From positions 336,996 through 400,995 of the forward strand of contig NZ_MSPQ01000005.1 of assembly GCF_001936475.1 (NCBI RefSeq): a stretch of 64,000 nt of DNA. The letters are read 5' to 3'. Within the stretch, counting starts at the first letter, position 1, and each line of letters begins with the position of its first letter. Below, one piece after another: positions 17,479 through 25,769 of this stretch. The DNA comes from Algoriphagus marinus (GTDB lineage: Bacteria > Bacteroidota > Bacteroidia > Cytophagales > Cyclobacteriaceae). The notes below the pieces were generated by a model that was not told the DNA's origin, did no database searches, and saw only the letters and a program-made list of their open reading frames with translations. Both the position numbers and the translations under genes were made by a program.

Positions 17479-18383
17479 TGAACAGAATTTCTTTTTACAC
17501 TTTTTTTGCTTACCCCCTCTTCGATAAACTTGATGATTTCTCCTGCGATATTTATTCCGGTTGCTTTCTCAATCCCCTCTAGTCCCGGAGAGCTATTTAC
17601 TTCTAAGATAAGTGGTCCTCGAGCGGACTGAAGCATATCCACGCCAGCTATTTCCAAGCCTAAGGCTTTTGCAGCACCTAAGGCCGCCTGCTTTTCCAAT
17701 CTAGACAGCTTAATTATGGTAGCCTTTCCGCCACGGTGAAGATTGGATCGAAACTCACCTTCAGCTCCTTGTCGTTTCATTGCCCCGACTACCTTTCCGT
17801 TAACAATAAAAGCTCGTATATCAGCACCTTTGGCTTCTTTGATGAATTCCTGAATTATAATTCTTGCCTTCAATCCATGAAATGCTTCGATTACAGATTG
17901 GCTGGCTTTCTTTGTTTCCGCCAAGACAACTCCCAATCCCTGGGTTCCTTCAAGCAATTTGATAATAAGAGGAGCTCCGCCTACATGCTCGATAATTTGC
18001 TTTTCCCCACCTTTGGAAAAGTTGGTGAAGGCCGTTTTAGGCATTCCTAAACCAGCACTTGAAAGAATTTGGAGGCTTCTCAATTTGTCACGGCTTCTGA
18101 CAATCGCCTGTGAATTGACTGCACTAAATGTACCCATCAGTTCAAATTGACGAACTACCGCAGTGCCATAGAAAGTCACTGAGGCTCCGATTCTAGGAAT
18201 AATCGCGTCAATATTGGAGAGCCGCTCTCCTTTATAATAAATAGAAGGACCCTCCTGCTCAATAATCAAATCACAAATACTATGATTTATGATAACCGCC
18301 TCATGACCTGCTGCTTGGATCGCCTGAAAAAGCCGCTTTGTGGAATAGAGATTTGGGTTTCTGGATAAAATGGCAATTTTCAT
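17475..18383 (-). CDS. rimK: RimK-family alpha-L-glutamate ligase
   Basis: A 302-residue ATP-grasp ligase closely fitting RimK. Landmarks: [18 protein letters not shown] start, [11 protein letters not shown], the ATP-binding [32 protein letters not shown], and the metal-binding [14 protein letters not shown]. In E. coli RimK adds glutamates to the C-terminus of ribosomal protein bS6. The retropepsin-like gene immediately upstream is the usual companion. It has a short basic tail ([10 protein letters not shown]). The start overlaps nothing; its stop overlaps hemC. Confidence 0.9.
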   Translation of the reverse strand: MKIAILSRNPNLYSTKRLFQAIQAAGHEAVIINHSICDLIIEQEGPSIYYKGERLSNIDAIIPRIGASVTFYGTAVVRQFELMGTFSAVNSQAIVRSRDKLRSLQILSSAGLGMPKTAFTNFSKGGEKQIIEHVGGAPLIIKLLEGTQGLGVVLAETKKASQSVIEAFHGLKARIIIQEFIKEAKGADIRAFIVNGKVVGAMKRQGAEGEFRSNLHRGGKATIIKLSRLEKQAALGAAKALGLEIAGVDMLQSARGPLILEVNSSPGLEGIEKATGINIAGEIIKFIEEGVSKKSVKRNSVQ

Positions 18384-18425
18384 GTGTTTATTTTACTAGG
18401 GTAAAAGTAGGATATTGAAATTCAA

Positions 18426-18866
18426 TTAGGCTTTTTTTCGGTAAGTTCTCGCAAGATTAGTATGATCAACATCTACCAGGAATCGCTTTTTCAAGGCTTT
18501 TCTTCCAAGTAGAATTACATTTCTCATACTGGACCTATCGGAGAGTGTAAATTCAGCAGGGAATGTCTCATCTGCGATTTTTATTGTCGTAACGATCATA
18601 TATCTCACTTCAGCATGCCCAAAGGAGTTTTTGACCTTCTTCTCAGTGAATTTATCAAAAGTCACTATTTTCCCTGTAAAAGCATGATGACCTTCCATTA
18701 GAGCCTGAAATTTCAACAATCTTTTTCCTTCGATTTCTTCAACATGGATGTTTTCTGCATGAATACTACTCGTATATGCACCGGTATCAACTTTGGCCCA
18801 TACAAGTTTTAAATCCAGATCCGGCAAAGAAATTTTTTCCTTTCTGCCAATTATCTTTTTTTCCAT
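18426..18866 (-). CDS. RimB-like retropepsin (putative ATP-dependent zinc protease family)
   Basis: A 146-residue protein of the family often named 'ATP-dependent zinc protease' but structurally retropepsin-like. The catalytic signature VDTGAYTSSIHA places Asp27-Thr28-Gly29 in the active site, and DRSSMRNVILLGRKAL is the second conserved block. In pseudomonads a relative (RimB) acts with RimK on bS6 glutamylation, and the gene here precedes rimK by 42 nt, supporting that pairing. It begins 1 nt after the holB stop. The 'zinc protease' name has no zinc motif to support it. Confidence 0.85.
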   Translation of the reverse strand: MEKKIIGRKEKISLPDLDLKLVWAKVDTGAYTSSIHAENIHVEEIEGKRLLKFQALMEGHHAFTGKIVTFDKFTEKKVKNSFGHAEVRYMIVTTIKIADETFPAEFTLSDRSSMRNVILLGRKALKKRFLVDVDHTNLARTYRKKA

Positions 18867-18867
18867 G

Positions 18868-20016
18868 TTAGCTAATTTTTGCCATTAATCTCGAAATCTT
18901 CATCGATAAGTCCGTGAAGATGAATTTCGCATTTCCATTACGTTCCAAATGATAATGTGCCTGATTGAAAGCCTCGTACAAGGTGTCAATGTGATCCCCT
19001 TTGAAGACACTTGCATTAATTTTGGTCACAAAATCCAGATCCTCACCGCGGGTTCTAACCAATTGGTTCAGATTAGCATCAACCAAAAGCATCTCTCGAA
19101 GTACATTCATTCCTCCAAGGAGCAAAGACTTTTGTCCTTCTATGCTTTCCTTATGAAAGGAATCTGCCTTATTAAACAAGGACTTAAAATCAGATTTAAA
19201 GCAATCCACGAACCATTCCCGGATTTGCTTCACCTGATGATCCTCCACTTGATCAACTAGCCGAACGGCCTCTCTCATACTGCCGTCCGCAATCATCGAA
19301 ACCTGGTTGGCGGTAACTTCATCTGCCTTGCCAGTTTCAATTAAATGGTTTTGAATCTCCTCATCTGTAAAGCCTCTGACCAATACTTTCTGCGTCCTAG
19401 AAAGGATGGTAGTCAACAACTGTTCTGGATGAGAAGTGATCAGAATAAAAATAGTTTTAGGCTGAGGCTCCTCCAGAATTTTGAGAAGGGCATTTGCAGC
19501 GTTTTGATGCAGGTATTCCGGAGCCCAGATCATCATAATTTTGTATCCGCCTTCAAAAGCCTTCAAGGAAAGAGTTTGAATTATTTTTTTGGCAGCACCT
19601 TTAGAAATATTCAGCTGTTTTTTCTCAAACCCATTAAATAGAATGAAATCATGGATATTCCCGTAAGGATTGGAAAGCACAAACTTTCTCCAATTGCTCA
19701 ATAAATCAGATTTTTCGTCGTCATCTTCCTCTTCTTTTTCTTCGTCCTTTTTACTTTTTGAAATTGAAGGCATTGCAAAATTCAAATCAGGAAGCACAAG
19801 TCTGCTCATTCGCTGACATGGCGAACATTGACCACAGGAGTCATTTTCTCCAGGGTTTTCACAAAATAAATATGTAGACAAGGCTAAAGCCATCGTCAAA
19901 TTTGCCGATCCCTCCGGACCATAAAAAAGTAGCGCATGAGCCAAATGGTTATTTTTGACTGCGTTGATCAAGTTTTCTTTAATATCGGGAAGTCCTGGTA
20001 TAGATGCGAATTGCAT
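18868..20016 (-). CDS. holB: DNA polymerase III delta' subunit
   Basis: A 382-residue clamp-loader subunit. The N-terminal AAA+ domain has a degenerate Walker A (GPEGSANLTMAL, lacking the Lys needed for ATP binding), typical of delta' as against tau/gamma. Four cysteines (C52, C61, C64, C67 in CGQCSPC) form the zinc module. NAANALLKILEEPQPKTIFILIT is the signature sensor region and the SRTQKV segment follows. An acidic insert (KKDEEKEEEDDDEKSD) sits near residues 85-100. It lies in a minus-strand operon between a GlmU-like gene and the rimB-like gene. Confidence 0.92.
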   Translation of the reverse strand: MQFASIPGLPDIKENLINAVKNNHLAHALLFYGPEGSANLTMALALSTYLFCENPGENDSCGQCSPCQRMSRLVLPDLNFAMPSISKSKKDEEKEEEDDDEKSDLLSNWRKFVLSNPYGNIHDFILFNGFEKKQLNISKGAAKKIIQTLSLKAFEGGYKIMMIWAPEYLHQNAANALLKILEEPQPKTIFILITSHPEQLLTTILSRTQKVLVRGFTDEEIQNHLIETGKADEVTANQVSMIADGSMREAVRLVDQVEDHQVKQIREWFVDCFKSDFKSLFNKADSFHKESIEGQKSLLLGGMNVLREMLLVDANLNQLVRTRGEDLDFVTKINASVFKGDHIDTLYEAFNQAHYHLERNGNAKFIFTDLSMKISRLMAKIS

Positions 20017-20027
20017 GTGAGTTTAGT

Positions 20028-21224
20028 TCAAGAGGATTTCTCCCAAATTCTATAGTTTTTGGACAGTTCAAATATGGTTTGAAGAATTTCTAATTCCTCC
20101 GCAGTCAACTCCAAACCTCTTCGTCCCATAACCGCTTTGGCTGTTTCTTCGAATTTGGAAAATTGAAATGTGGAGAAGCCACTTGCCCCACCCCATGCAA
20201 ATGAAGCAATAAAATTACGCGGAAAGCCATCTCCGAAAATATTTGCTCCCACACCGATTACAGTGCCGGTATTAAACATGGTGTTGATTCCACACTTGGA
20301 ATGGTCTCCCATCATTAATCCACAAAACTGCAAACCGGTATTCGCAAACCCACCTTTGGTATAGTCCCAAAGTTTGACAGGTGCATAGTTATTTTTCAGA
20401 TTGCTGGTATTTGTATCTGCCCCAAGATTACACCATTCTCCGATTACGGAATTCCCCAAAAAGCCTTCATGACCTTTATTACTGTACCCAAAAATAACCG
20501 AATTAGAAACCTCACCACCAACTTTGCAATGAGGACCAACTGTTGTATCTCCACGAAGCTTAGCGCCCATATTTATAGTACTGTGGTCGCAAAGTGCAAA
20601 AGGTCCTCTAATGATGGATCCTTCTTGAATCTCAGTATTTTTACCGATGTAGATAGGACCATTTTCAGCATTGAGAATCGCTGCACGGATAGTTGCTCCT
20701 TTTTCTATAAAGATATTTTCGGCTGAATATACTTTCGTATACGGATCTGTGATTGGCTCACTTTTTCTCCCTTTGGTGATCAAAGCAAAGTCTTTTCGAA
20801 TCTCCTCTCCGTTAAACTGAAAAATATTCCAAGTTTTGAGAAGTAAGGAAGGTGACTTTTCAAGTTGAATTGTTTTTTTCTCTTTTACTGCATCAAGATT
20901 CTTTTCAGTCTCTCCGATGTAGGATGCGAGCAGGATTTTACCAAAAAACAATGCTTGATCCTCTTTTAGATTTTCAATTAATCCCCAAGATTCTGCGTCA
21001 GGAAGCCATGCAGCATTAACTGCCATAGCTTTCCCTTTCGCTCGTGGAAATTTTTTTTGCAGGTAATCCTGAGTTAGATATGAAATTGATTTACCAGTGA
21101 TTTTTTCCCATTTCTCAGAGATTTTCAAGATTCCTACCCGGAAATCTGCAACAGGTCTGGTAAAAGCAAAAGGTAGTAATGAACCGCGAATAGCAGGGTC
21201 ATCAAACAATAAAATTGAGTCCAT
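20028..21224 (-). CDS. GlmU-family nucleotidyltransferase with left-handed beta-helix
   Basis: The ATG at 21224 is chosen over 21257 because family members start with MxxILFDDPxxRxxLLPFTFTRPVADxRVGIL, which matches here (SILLFDDPAIRGSLLPFAFT). The first ~170 residues form a reduced nucleotidyltransferase-like domain; the rest is a hexapeptide left-handed beta-helix (IYIGKNTEIQEGSIIRGPFA, then GANIFGDGFPRNFIASFAWGG). This matches the Bacteroidetes-type 'alternative GlmU' family thought to serve UDP-GlcNAc synthesis. 398 residues. It lies 11 nt upstream of holB and just after the rpmE2 terminator, and the ATG is close to that hairpin. Confidence 0.85.
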   Translation of the reverse strand: MDSILLFDDPAIRGSLLPFAFTRPVADFRVGILKISEKWEKITGKSISYLTQDYLQKKFPRAKGKAMAVNAAWLPDAESWGLIENLKEDQALFFGKILLASYIGETEKNLDAVKEKKTIQLEKSPSLLLKTWNIFQFNGEEIRKDFALITKGRKSEPITDPYTKVYSAENIFIEKGATIRAAILNAENGPIYIGKNTEIQEGSIIRGPFALCDHSTINMGAKLRGDTTVGPHCKVGGEVSNSVIFGYSNKGHEGFLGNSVIGEWCNLGADTNTSNLKNNYAPVKLWDYTKGGFANTGLQFCGLMMGDHSKCGINTMFNTGTVIGVGANIFGDGFPRNFIASFAWGGASGFSTFQFSKFEETAKAVMGRRGLELTAEELEILQTIFELSKNYRIWEKSS

Positions 21225-21229
21225 GAAGC

Positions 21230-21275
21230 AAAAATAAAAAAGTCTCCCGGAATCCATGCTCCGGGAGACTTTTTC
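21230..21275 (-). terminator. Terminator of rpmE2
   Basis: A perfect 11-bp stem (21241-21251 / 21260-21270, AGTCTCCCGGA and complement) with an A-rich left flank that reads as T on the minus strand. It ends the rpmE2 message, 24 nt after its stop, and precedes the GlmU-like gene by few bases. Confidence 0.9.
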
Positions 21276-21293
21276 AAGTAAGGTTGGGAAGAA

Positions 21294-21542
21294 TTACTTC
21301 TTAGCTGCGTATCTTCTGTTGAATTTCTCAACTCGACCTGCAGTATCCAACATCATTTTCTTACCTGTGTAGAAAGGATGAGACTCAGAGCTAACTTCAA
21401 TTTTATAAACTGGATAGTCTTTACCATCTTCCCAAGTGATAGTCTCGGAAGTCTCGATAGTTGACTTAGTCATGAATTTGAATTCGCTTGAAGTGTCATA
21501 GAACACGACGTCTCTGTAATTTGGATGAATATCAGCTTTCAT
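21294..21542 (-). CDS. rpmE2: 50S ribosomal protein bL31, zinc-free type B
   Basis: An 82-residue bL31 with the sequence style [16 protein letters not shown] ... [14 protein letters not shown] ... [13 protein letters not shown]. It has no cysteines, so it is the zinc-independent type B form (C-minus). It should bridge the central protuberance of the 50S subunit. Single gene with its own promoter (TAACTTTG at 21582-21589) and terminator. Confidence 0.97.
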   Translation of the reverse strand: MKADIHPNYRDVVFYDTSSEFKFMTKSTIETSETITWEDGKDYPVYKIEVSSESHPFYTGKKMMLDTAGRVEKFNRRYAAKK

Positions 21543-21581
21543 TGTATTGCTAGTTATATAGTACCTTTTTCAAATGAGGCA

Positions 21582-21613
21582 CAAAGTTATTCTTTTTCAT
21601 ATTTTTCACCAAA
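21582..21613 (-). promoter_or_regulatory. Bacteroidetes-type promoter of rpmE2
   Basis: Read on the minus strand: a -33-like TTTGG (21609-21613), 19 nt, then TAACTTTG (21582-21589), matching the TTTG / TAnnTTTG pattern of the primary sigma factor in Bacteroidetes. The start codon at 21542 lies about 40 nt downstream. Confidence 0.7.
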
Positions 21614-21725
21614 TCTTTATCAAGTATTTATGAGCCAATTGTTCAAAAGCATCTTTATAGTAGATTTGGAGCGCAAATATACATCCTCAGTTTTTAGATT
21701 TCAGCTCTTTTTCTAGCTTTATCCG

Positions 21726-23426
21726 ATGCAAACTCCCAGAAATTCAACCTTAAGTATTTATTGGCTCCTGCTTTTATCCTTACTTTTTATGCCAGAGTTT
21801 CTCTTTGCACAGGGAAGCTATGTCCCTTATGATCGGGATTATTATCATCGATTCGAACGATACGAGATTCTTCAAGGATCAAATAATTCAATTTTCCAAA
21901 CAGGATTCAAACCCTTAAGAAGGGATTTATTGGGGAAATATCTTGATTCCTTGTCCAATGACCCAGTAATTAAAAGCAGATCAGACCAGTTTAACCTCTC
22001 CTATTTGAGCCAAGACAATTGGGAATTTGTAGACAGGGAAACTTCACTTTCGAAAAAGCCATTTTTAAATGCCCTTTATAAAAGACCCGGTGATTTAGCC
22101 TATTATCACAGTGATGAATTTGATATTCATGTGAGTCCAGTCCTATTCCTAAGCGGCGGAATCGAAACTGATAATGATCAAAACCCAAACCGTCTGACAA
22201 GAGGAGTTGTAGTTCGGGGCTCTATTGATAAAAAAGTGGGGTTTTATACCTATTTCACTTCTTCAGAGGCATTCTTCCCGTCTTGGATCAAAAATTATGC
22301 GGAGAATAACGGAGCAGTTCCCGGTGAAGGATTTTGGAAAGAATACAACACGCAGGGTTACAGTTACTTTTCCGCGCTTGGTCATGTCAATTTTAACCTG
22401 ACCAAAAATATTCAAGCCCAGATCGGGCACGACCGTAATTTTGTTGGAGAAGGATATCGATCATTTTTACTTTCGGACTTTTCCAATCCATACATGTTTG
22501 TGAAGTTGAATACTAAAGTCTGGAAATTTCAACTCACCAATGTGTGGACTCAAATGACAGCAGATGCAATCTATGATCGGGGAAGACCTACTGACGGAAG
22601 GTATCCCCAGAAATGGTTTTCATTCCATAGGCTAGGTTTTGATGTGGGTAAAAAACTAAACTTAGGATTCTTTGAGTCGGTAATGACTGATCAGGCAAAC
22701 TTCAATTATTTCAACCCTATTATATTTTTTAGATGGGTGGAACAAAGTCTTGGAACACCTGACAAGGTCATGCTAGGCTCAGATTTCAAATGGAATTTAT
22801 ACCCCGGGATGCAATTATATGGTCAATTTGCATTGGATGAATTTGTATTCAATGAATTTTTTGGAATTGACGGGAAAGGCTCCAAACGAAATAAATATGG
22901 AGTACAAGCAGGCTATAAATATATCAACGCATTCAAAATCTCAAATCTAGATCTGCAGGTAGAGTTCAATACAGCGAGACCATATACATTCCAAGAGAAA
23001 CAGGATTATCAATCTTACAGCAATTGGAGAACTCCACTTACCCATCCTCGAGGAGCAAACTTCAGGGAGTTTTTGGGAATTCTTCGATATCAACCGCTTC
23101 CGAAATTGAATCTTACCTTAATCGCCATGCATCAACTCTATGGAGCTGATCCTAATCCAGAAACCAACTTCGGAGGGGATGTCCTGAAAAATAGACTTGT
23201 CGGAAGCCCAACTGGATTATTCGGAAACTTCATTGGACAGGGCATTGAAAACACAGTGATACAAACCAATTTAAATGCGAGTTACATGCTTCGACACAAC
23301 TTCTTTATCGATGCTACGCACACTTTCCGAAGGAGAACAGCGCAAGACTTGGATAGTCCAGAATCAAATCAATTAGTACAACTTGGGTTTCGTTGGAATT
23401 TCCTGCGTCCCGATTACAATTACTAA
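21726..23426 (+). CDS. Wzi/RemB-like outer-membrane beta-barrel protein
   Basis: A 566-residue exported protein with a signal peptide (WLLLLSLLFMPEFLFAQ). Landmark segments QAQIGHDRNFVGEGYRSFLL and ATHTFRRRTAQDLDSPESN resemble the capsule-assembly Wzi family and the RemB protein of gliding Flavobacterium. Repeated aromatic strands (GYKYINAFKISNLDLQVEFN, LQLGFRWNF near the end) fit an 18-stranded-type barrel. Wzi-type proteins anchor exopolysaccharide to the outer membrane; RemB is involved in motility. Which applies here cannot be told. It is followed 57 nt later by an MsbA-like ABC exporter. Confidence 0.8.
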   Translation: MQTPRNSTLSIYWLLLLSLLFMPEFLFAQGSYVPYDRDYYHRFERYEILQGSNNSIFQTGFKPLRRDLLGKYLDSLSNDPVIKSRSDQFNLSYLSQDNWEFVDRETSLSKKPFLNALYKRPGDLAYYHSDEFDIHVSPVLFLSGGIETDNDQNPNRLTRGVVVRGSIDKKVGFYTYFTSSEAFFPSWIKNYAENNGAVPGEGFWKEYNTQGYSYFSALGHVNFNLTKNIQAQIGHDRNFVGEGYRSFLLSDFSNPYMFVKLNTKVWKFQLTNVWTQMTADAIYDRGRPTDGRYPQKWFSFHRLGFDVGKKLNLGFFESVMTDQANFNYFNPIIFFRWVEQSLGTPDKVMLGSDFKWNLYPGMQLYGQFALDEFVFNEFFGIDGKGSKRNKYGVQAGYKYINAFKISNLDLQVEFNTARPYTFQEKQDYQSYSNWRTPLTHPRGANFREFLGILRYQPLPKLNLTLIAMHQLYGADPNPETNFGGDVLKNRLVGSPTGLFGNFIGQGIENTVIQTNLNASYMLRHNFFIDATHTFRRRTAQDLDSPESNQLVQLGFRWNFLRPDYNY

Positions 23427-23483
23427 TAACACCCCGAGCGGACAATTTTCCGTAAATTCGGGTTTATTTTCATCTCCCTATTT

Positions 23484-25316
23484 ATGAATACCTATTTACG
23501 AATCCTTTCCTATGCCAGACCCTATGGGAGATTCGTTCCTATTTACATTATATACGCGCTACTTTCTATCATTTTTGGCTTATTAAATTTCACTTTACTT
23601 AAGCCACTATTTGATGTCATTTTTGAACAGGTTGACCCATCAACCCTTTCCAAATATGCTTCAAAGCCAGAATTCAGTCTATCAATTGACTATTTTTCAC
23701 ATTTATTCAATTATAATTTCCTGGAAGTTGCTGAGGAATATGGTAAAAAAGGGACACTGTTTTATGTATGTATCATTATTGTTCTCTCCGTTTTCCTAGC
23801 TAATCTTTTCACCTATTTGTCTGGAGTAGTTTTAGCAAAAGTCAGAGCAGTAGTGATCAAAAAGATGCGAATGGACATCTTTGGCAAAGTGAGTAAGCTC
23901 CACATTGGCTATTTCTCCAATGAGCGAAAAGGAGATTTGATGTCAAAAATGACCAATGATGTGCAAGAAGTAGAGAATACCATTGTACAATCACTTCGGG
24001 TAGTTTTTCGAGAGCCGGCAACCATTATCCTCTATTTTGGAGTGCTATTTTTTATGTCAGTGAAGCTTACCCTTTTCACCATATTAATTATCCCAATTTC
24101 AGGTGCAATCATAGGAGGAATAACCCGAAGGCTCAAGAAGAAGGCCGTTCAAAGCCAGCAATCACTTGGTAGAATTGTAAATATTCTGGATGAAACTCTT
24201 GGAGGAATGAGAGTAATCAAGGCGTTTAACGCCGAGCGATTTATGAAGAATAAATTCGACCAGGAAACTAATTACTATGCCGATGTAAATGTGAATATGG
24301 CTCGGAAAAACGAGTTAGCCTCTCCTATTTCTCAGTTTCTAGGTGTATCCGTAGTTGCAGGAATTTTGGTTTATGGAGGAGGGTTGGTTCTTAGCGGCGA
24401 TTCGGAACTTAGCGCTTCAAACTTCATCACATATATCATTATTTTCACTCAGGTATTGAATCCCGCTAAGGAAATTTCAAGAGCAGTAAGCAATATCCAA
24501 CGTGGAATAGCCTCTGCAGATCGGATTTTCCAAGTAATCGATACTACTTCGCTGATCAGTTCTCCATCAAAACCAAAAGCATTAAATGGTTTTGATAAAT
24601 CAATTGAATTCAAAAACGTAAGCTTCGCTTATGAGGAGACCAGAGTTTTACATAAGATTAATTTTTCATTAGAACGTGGAAAAACCATAGCCTTGGTAGG
24701 TCCTTCTGGAGGGGGGAAATCGACATTGGCAGATCTTGTACCCAGATTTTATGATCCAACAGAAGGTGAAATTCTCCTTGATGGAGCTGACCTAAGGGAT
24801 TTTGATCTTACCGATTTACGAAGCTTAATGGGTATTGTAACTCAAGAATCAATATTGTTTAACGATACGGTTTTTAACAATATCGCTTTTGGGATAGATG
24901 GAGTAACAGAGTCCGAAGTAATGGATGCTGCTAAAATTGCAAATGCACATGATTTTATTGAAAATCTGGAAAATGGTTACCATACCTCAATAGGTGAACG
25001 GGGATCCAAGCTTTCCGGAGGTCAAAAACAACGCATTAGCATCGCCCGGGCTGTCCTTAAAAACCCGCCAATCTTGATTCTTGATGAAGCTACTTCGGCG
25101 CTTGATTCAGAATCGGAACTTCTAGTACAAGAAGCTCTCACTAAGCTGATGCAAAACAGAACCACATTAGTGATCGCTCATCGGTTGAGCACCATACAGC
25201 ATGCCGATGAAATTCTGGTTATTGAGCGTGGAGAGATTGTCCAGAGAGGTACCCATTTGGAATTAAGCCAAAAAGAAGGCTTATATCAGAAGCTTTCCAG
25301 TATTCAGTCCGTTTAG
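23484..25316 (+). CDS. ABC exporter, MsbA-like (fused TMD-NBD)
   Basis: A 610-residue half-transporter: six N-terminal membrane helices (ABC transporter type 1 exporter fold) followed by a nucleotide-binding domain with Walker A GPSGGGKST, signature LSGGQKQRISIARA, Walker B ILILDEATSALD and H-loop VIAHRLST. It is the length of MsbA/multidrug lipid exporters, so lipid or lipopolysaccharide-precursor flipping is likely. The outer-membrane gene upstream and the small membrane protein downstream may be co-transcribed. Confidence 0.93.
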   Translation: MNTYLRILSYARPYGRFVPIYIIYALLSIIFGLLNFTLLKPLFDVIFEQVDPSTLSKYASKPEFSLSIDYFSHLFNYNFLEVAEEYGKKGTLFYVCIIIVLSVFLANLFTYLSGVVLAKVRAVVIKKMRMDIFGKVSKLHIGYFSNERKGDLMSKMTNDVQEVENTIVQSLRVVFREPATIILYFGVLFFMSVKLTLFTILIIPISGAIIGGITRRLKKKAVQSQQSLGRIVNILDETLGGMRVIKAFNAERFMKNKFDQETNYYADVNVNMARKNELASPISQFLGVSVVAGILVYGGGLVLSGDSELSASNFITYIIIFTQVLNPAKEISRAVSNIQRGIASADRIFQVIDTTSLISSPSKPKALNGFDKSIEFKNVSFAYEETRVLHKINFSLERGKTIALVGPSGGGKSTLADLVPRFYDPTEGEILLDGADLRDFDLTDLRSLMGIVTQESILFNDTVFNNIAFGIDGVTESEVMDAAKIANAHDFIENLENGYHTSIGERGSKLSGGQKQRISIARAVLKNPPILILDEATSALDSESELLVQEALTKLMQNRTTLVIAHRLSTIQHADEILVIERGEIVQRGTHLELSQKEGLYQKLSSIQSV

Positions 25317-25344
25317 TATATTCGTAAAACCAAAATCGTAAACC

Positions 25345-25707
25345 ATGAAAAAATTTCTTCAAATCCTTCAAATAGCCTTATTGGTTTATTTTGGCGCTTT
25401 TCTGATTTTCTTTATTGCTTTTGACACCCTAGGAGGACTTTTTGGAATGGATGAAATCACTTCAGACTCCATGGTCAAAATCACACTTACAGGCATGATT
25501 ATTTTTCTCATTACTTGGGGAGTTGGCTACTCTGTAAATAGCAGCCTTACCTCAAAAATAAAGGGAATGGAAAATGACATGAATGCATTGAAAGCTAAGA
25601 TTTATGACTTTGAACATCCAAAATCTACCGCAAAACCTCTAGATCCTTCTAAGAAGCCTTCTGAGAATGACTCTAGTAATATCCCGCCTAGACAAAATAT
25701 TACCTAA
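25345..25707 (+). CDS. Small membrane protein of unknown function
   Basis: A 120-residue protein with two predicted hydrophobic segments (about residues 6-28, LQIALLVYFGAFLIFFIAF, and 47-64, LTGMIIFLITWGVGYSV), a coiled-coil-like stretch (SKIKGMENDMNALKAKIYDF) and a Pro/Lys/Ser-rich disordered tail. It begins 28 nt after the ABC exporter and is likely on the same transcript. No family recognised. Confidence 0.6.
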   Translation: MKKFLQILQIALLVYFGAFLIFFIAFDTLGGLFGMDEITSDSMVKITLTGMIIFLITWGVGYSVNSSLTSKIKGMENDMNALKAKIYDFEHPKSTAKPLDPSKKPSENDSSNIPPRQNIT

Positions 25708-25743
25708 CAAATATCATTTCAACTAAAGCAAACTGCTATATTG

Positions 25744-25769
25744 AGGAGACCTAATCGTCTCCTTTTTTT
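25744..25769 (+). terminator. Hairpin with T-run abutting the YifB start
   Basis: Stem AGGAGAC/GTCTCCT (25744-25750 and 25757-25763), loop of six, then seven T ending at 25769; the next base is the A of the YifB start codon. It looks like a standard terminator for the ABC exporter/small protein operon, but its position means YifB would be unable to have a leader from a promoter upstream of it without passing through it. Confidence 0.7.
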
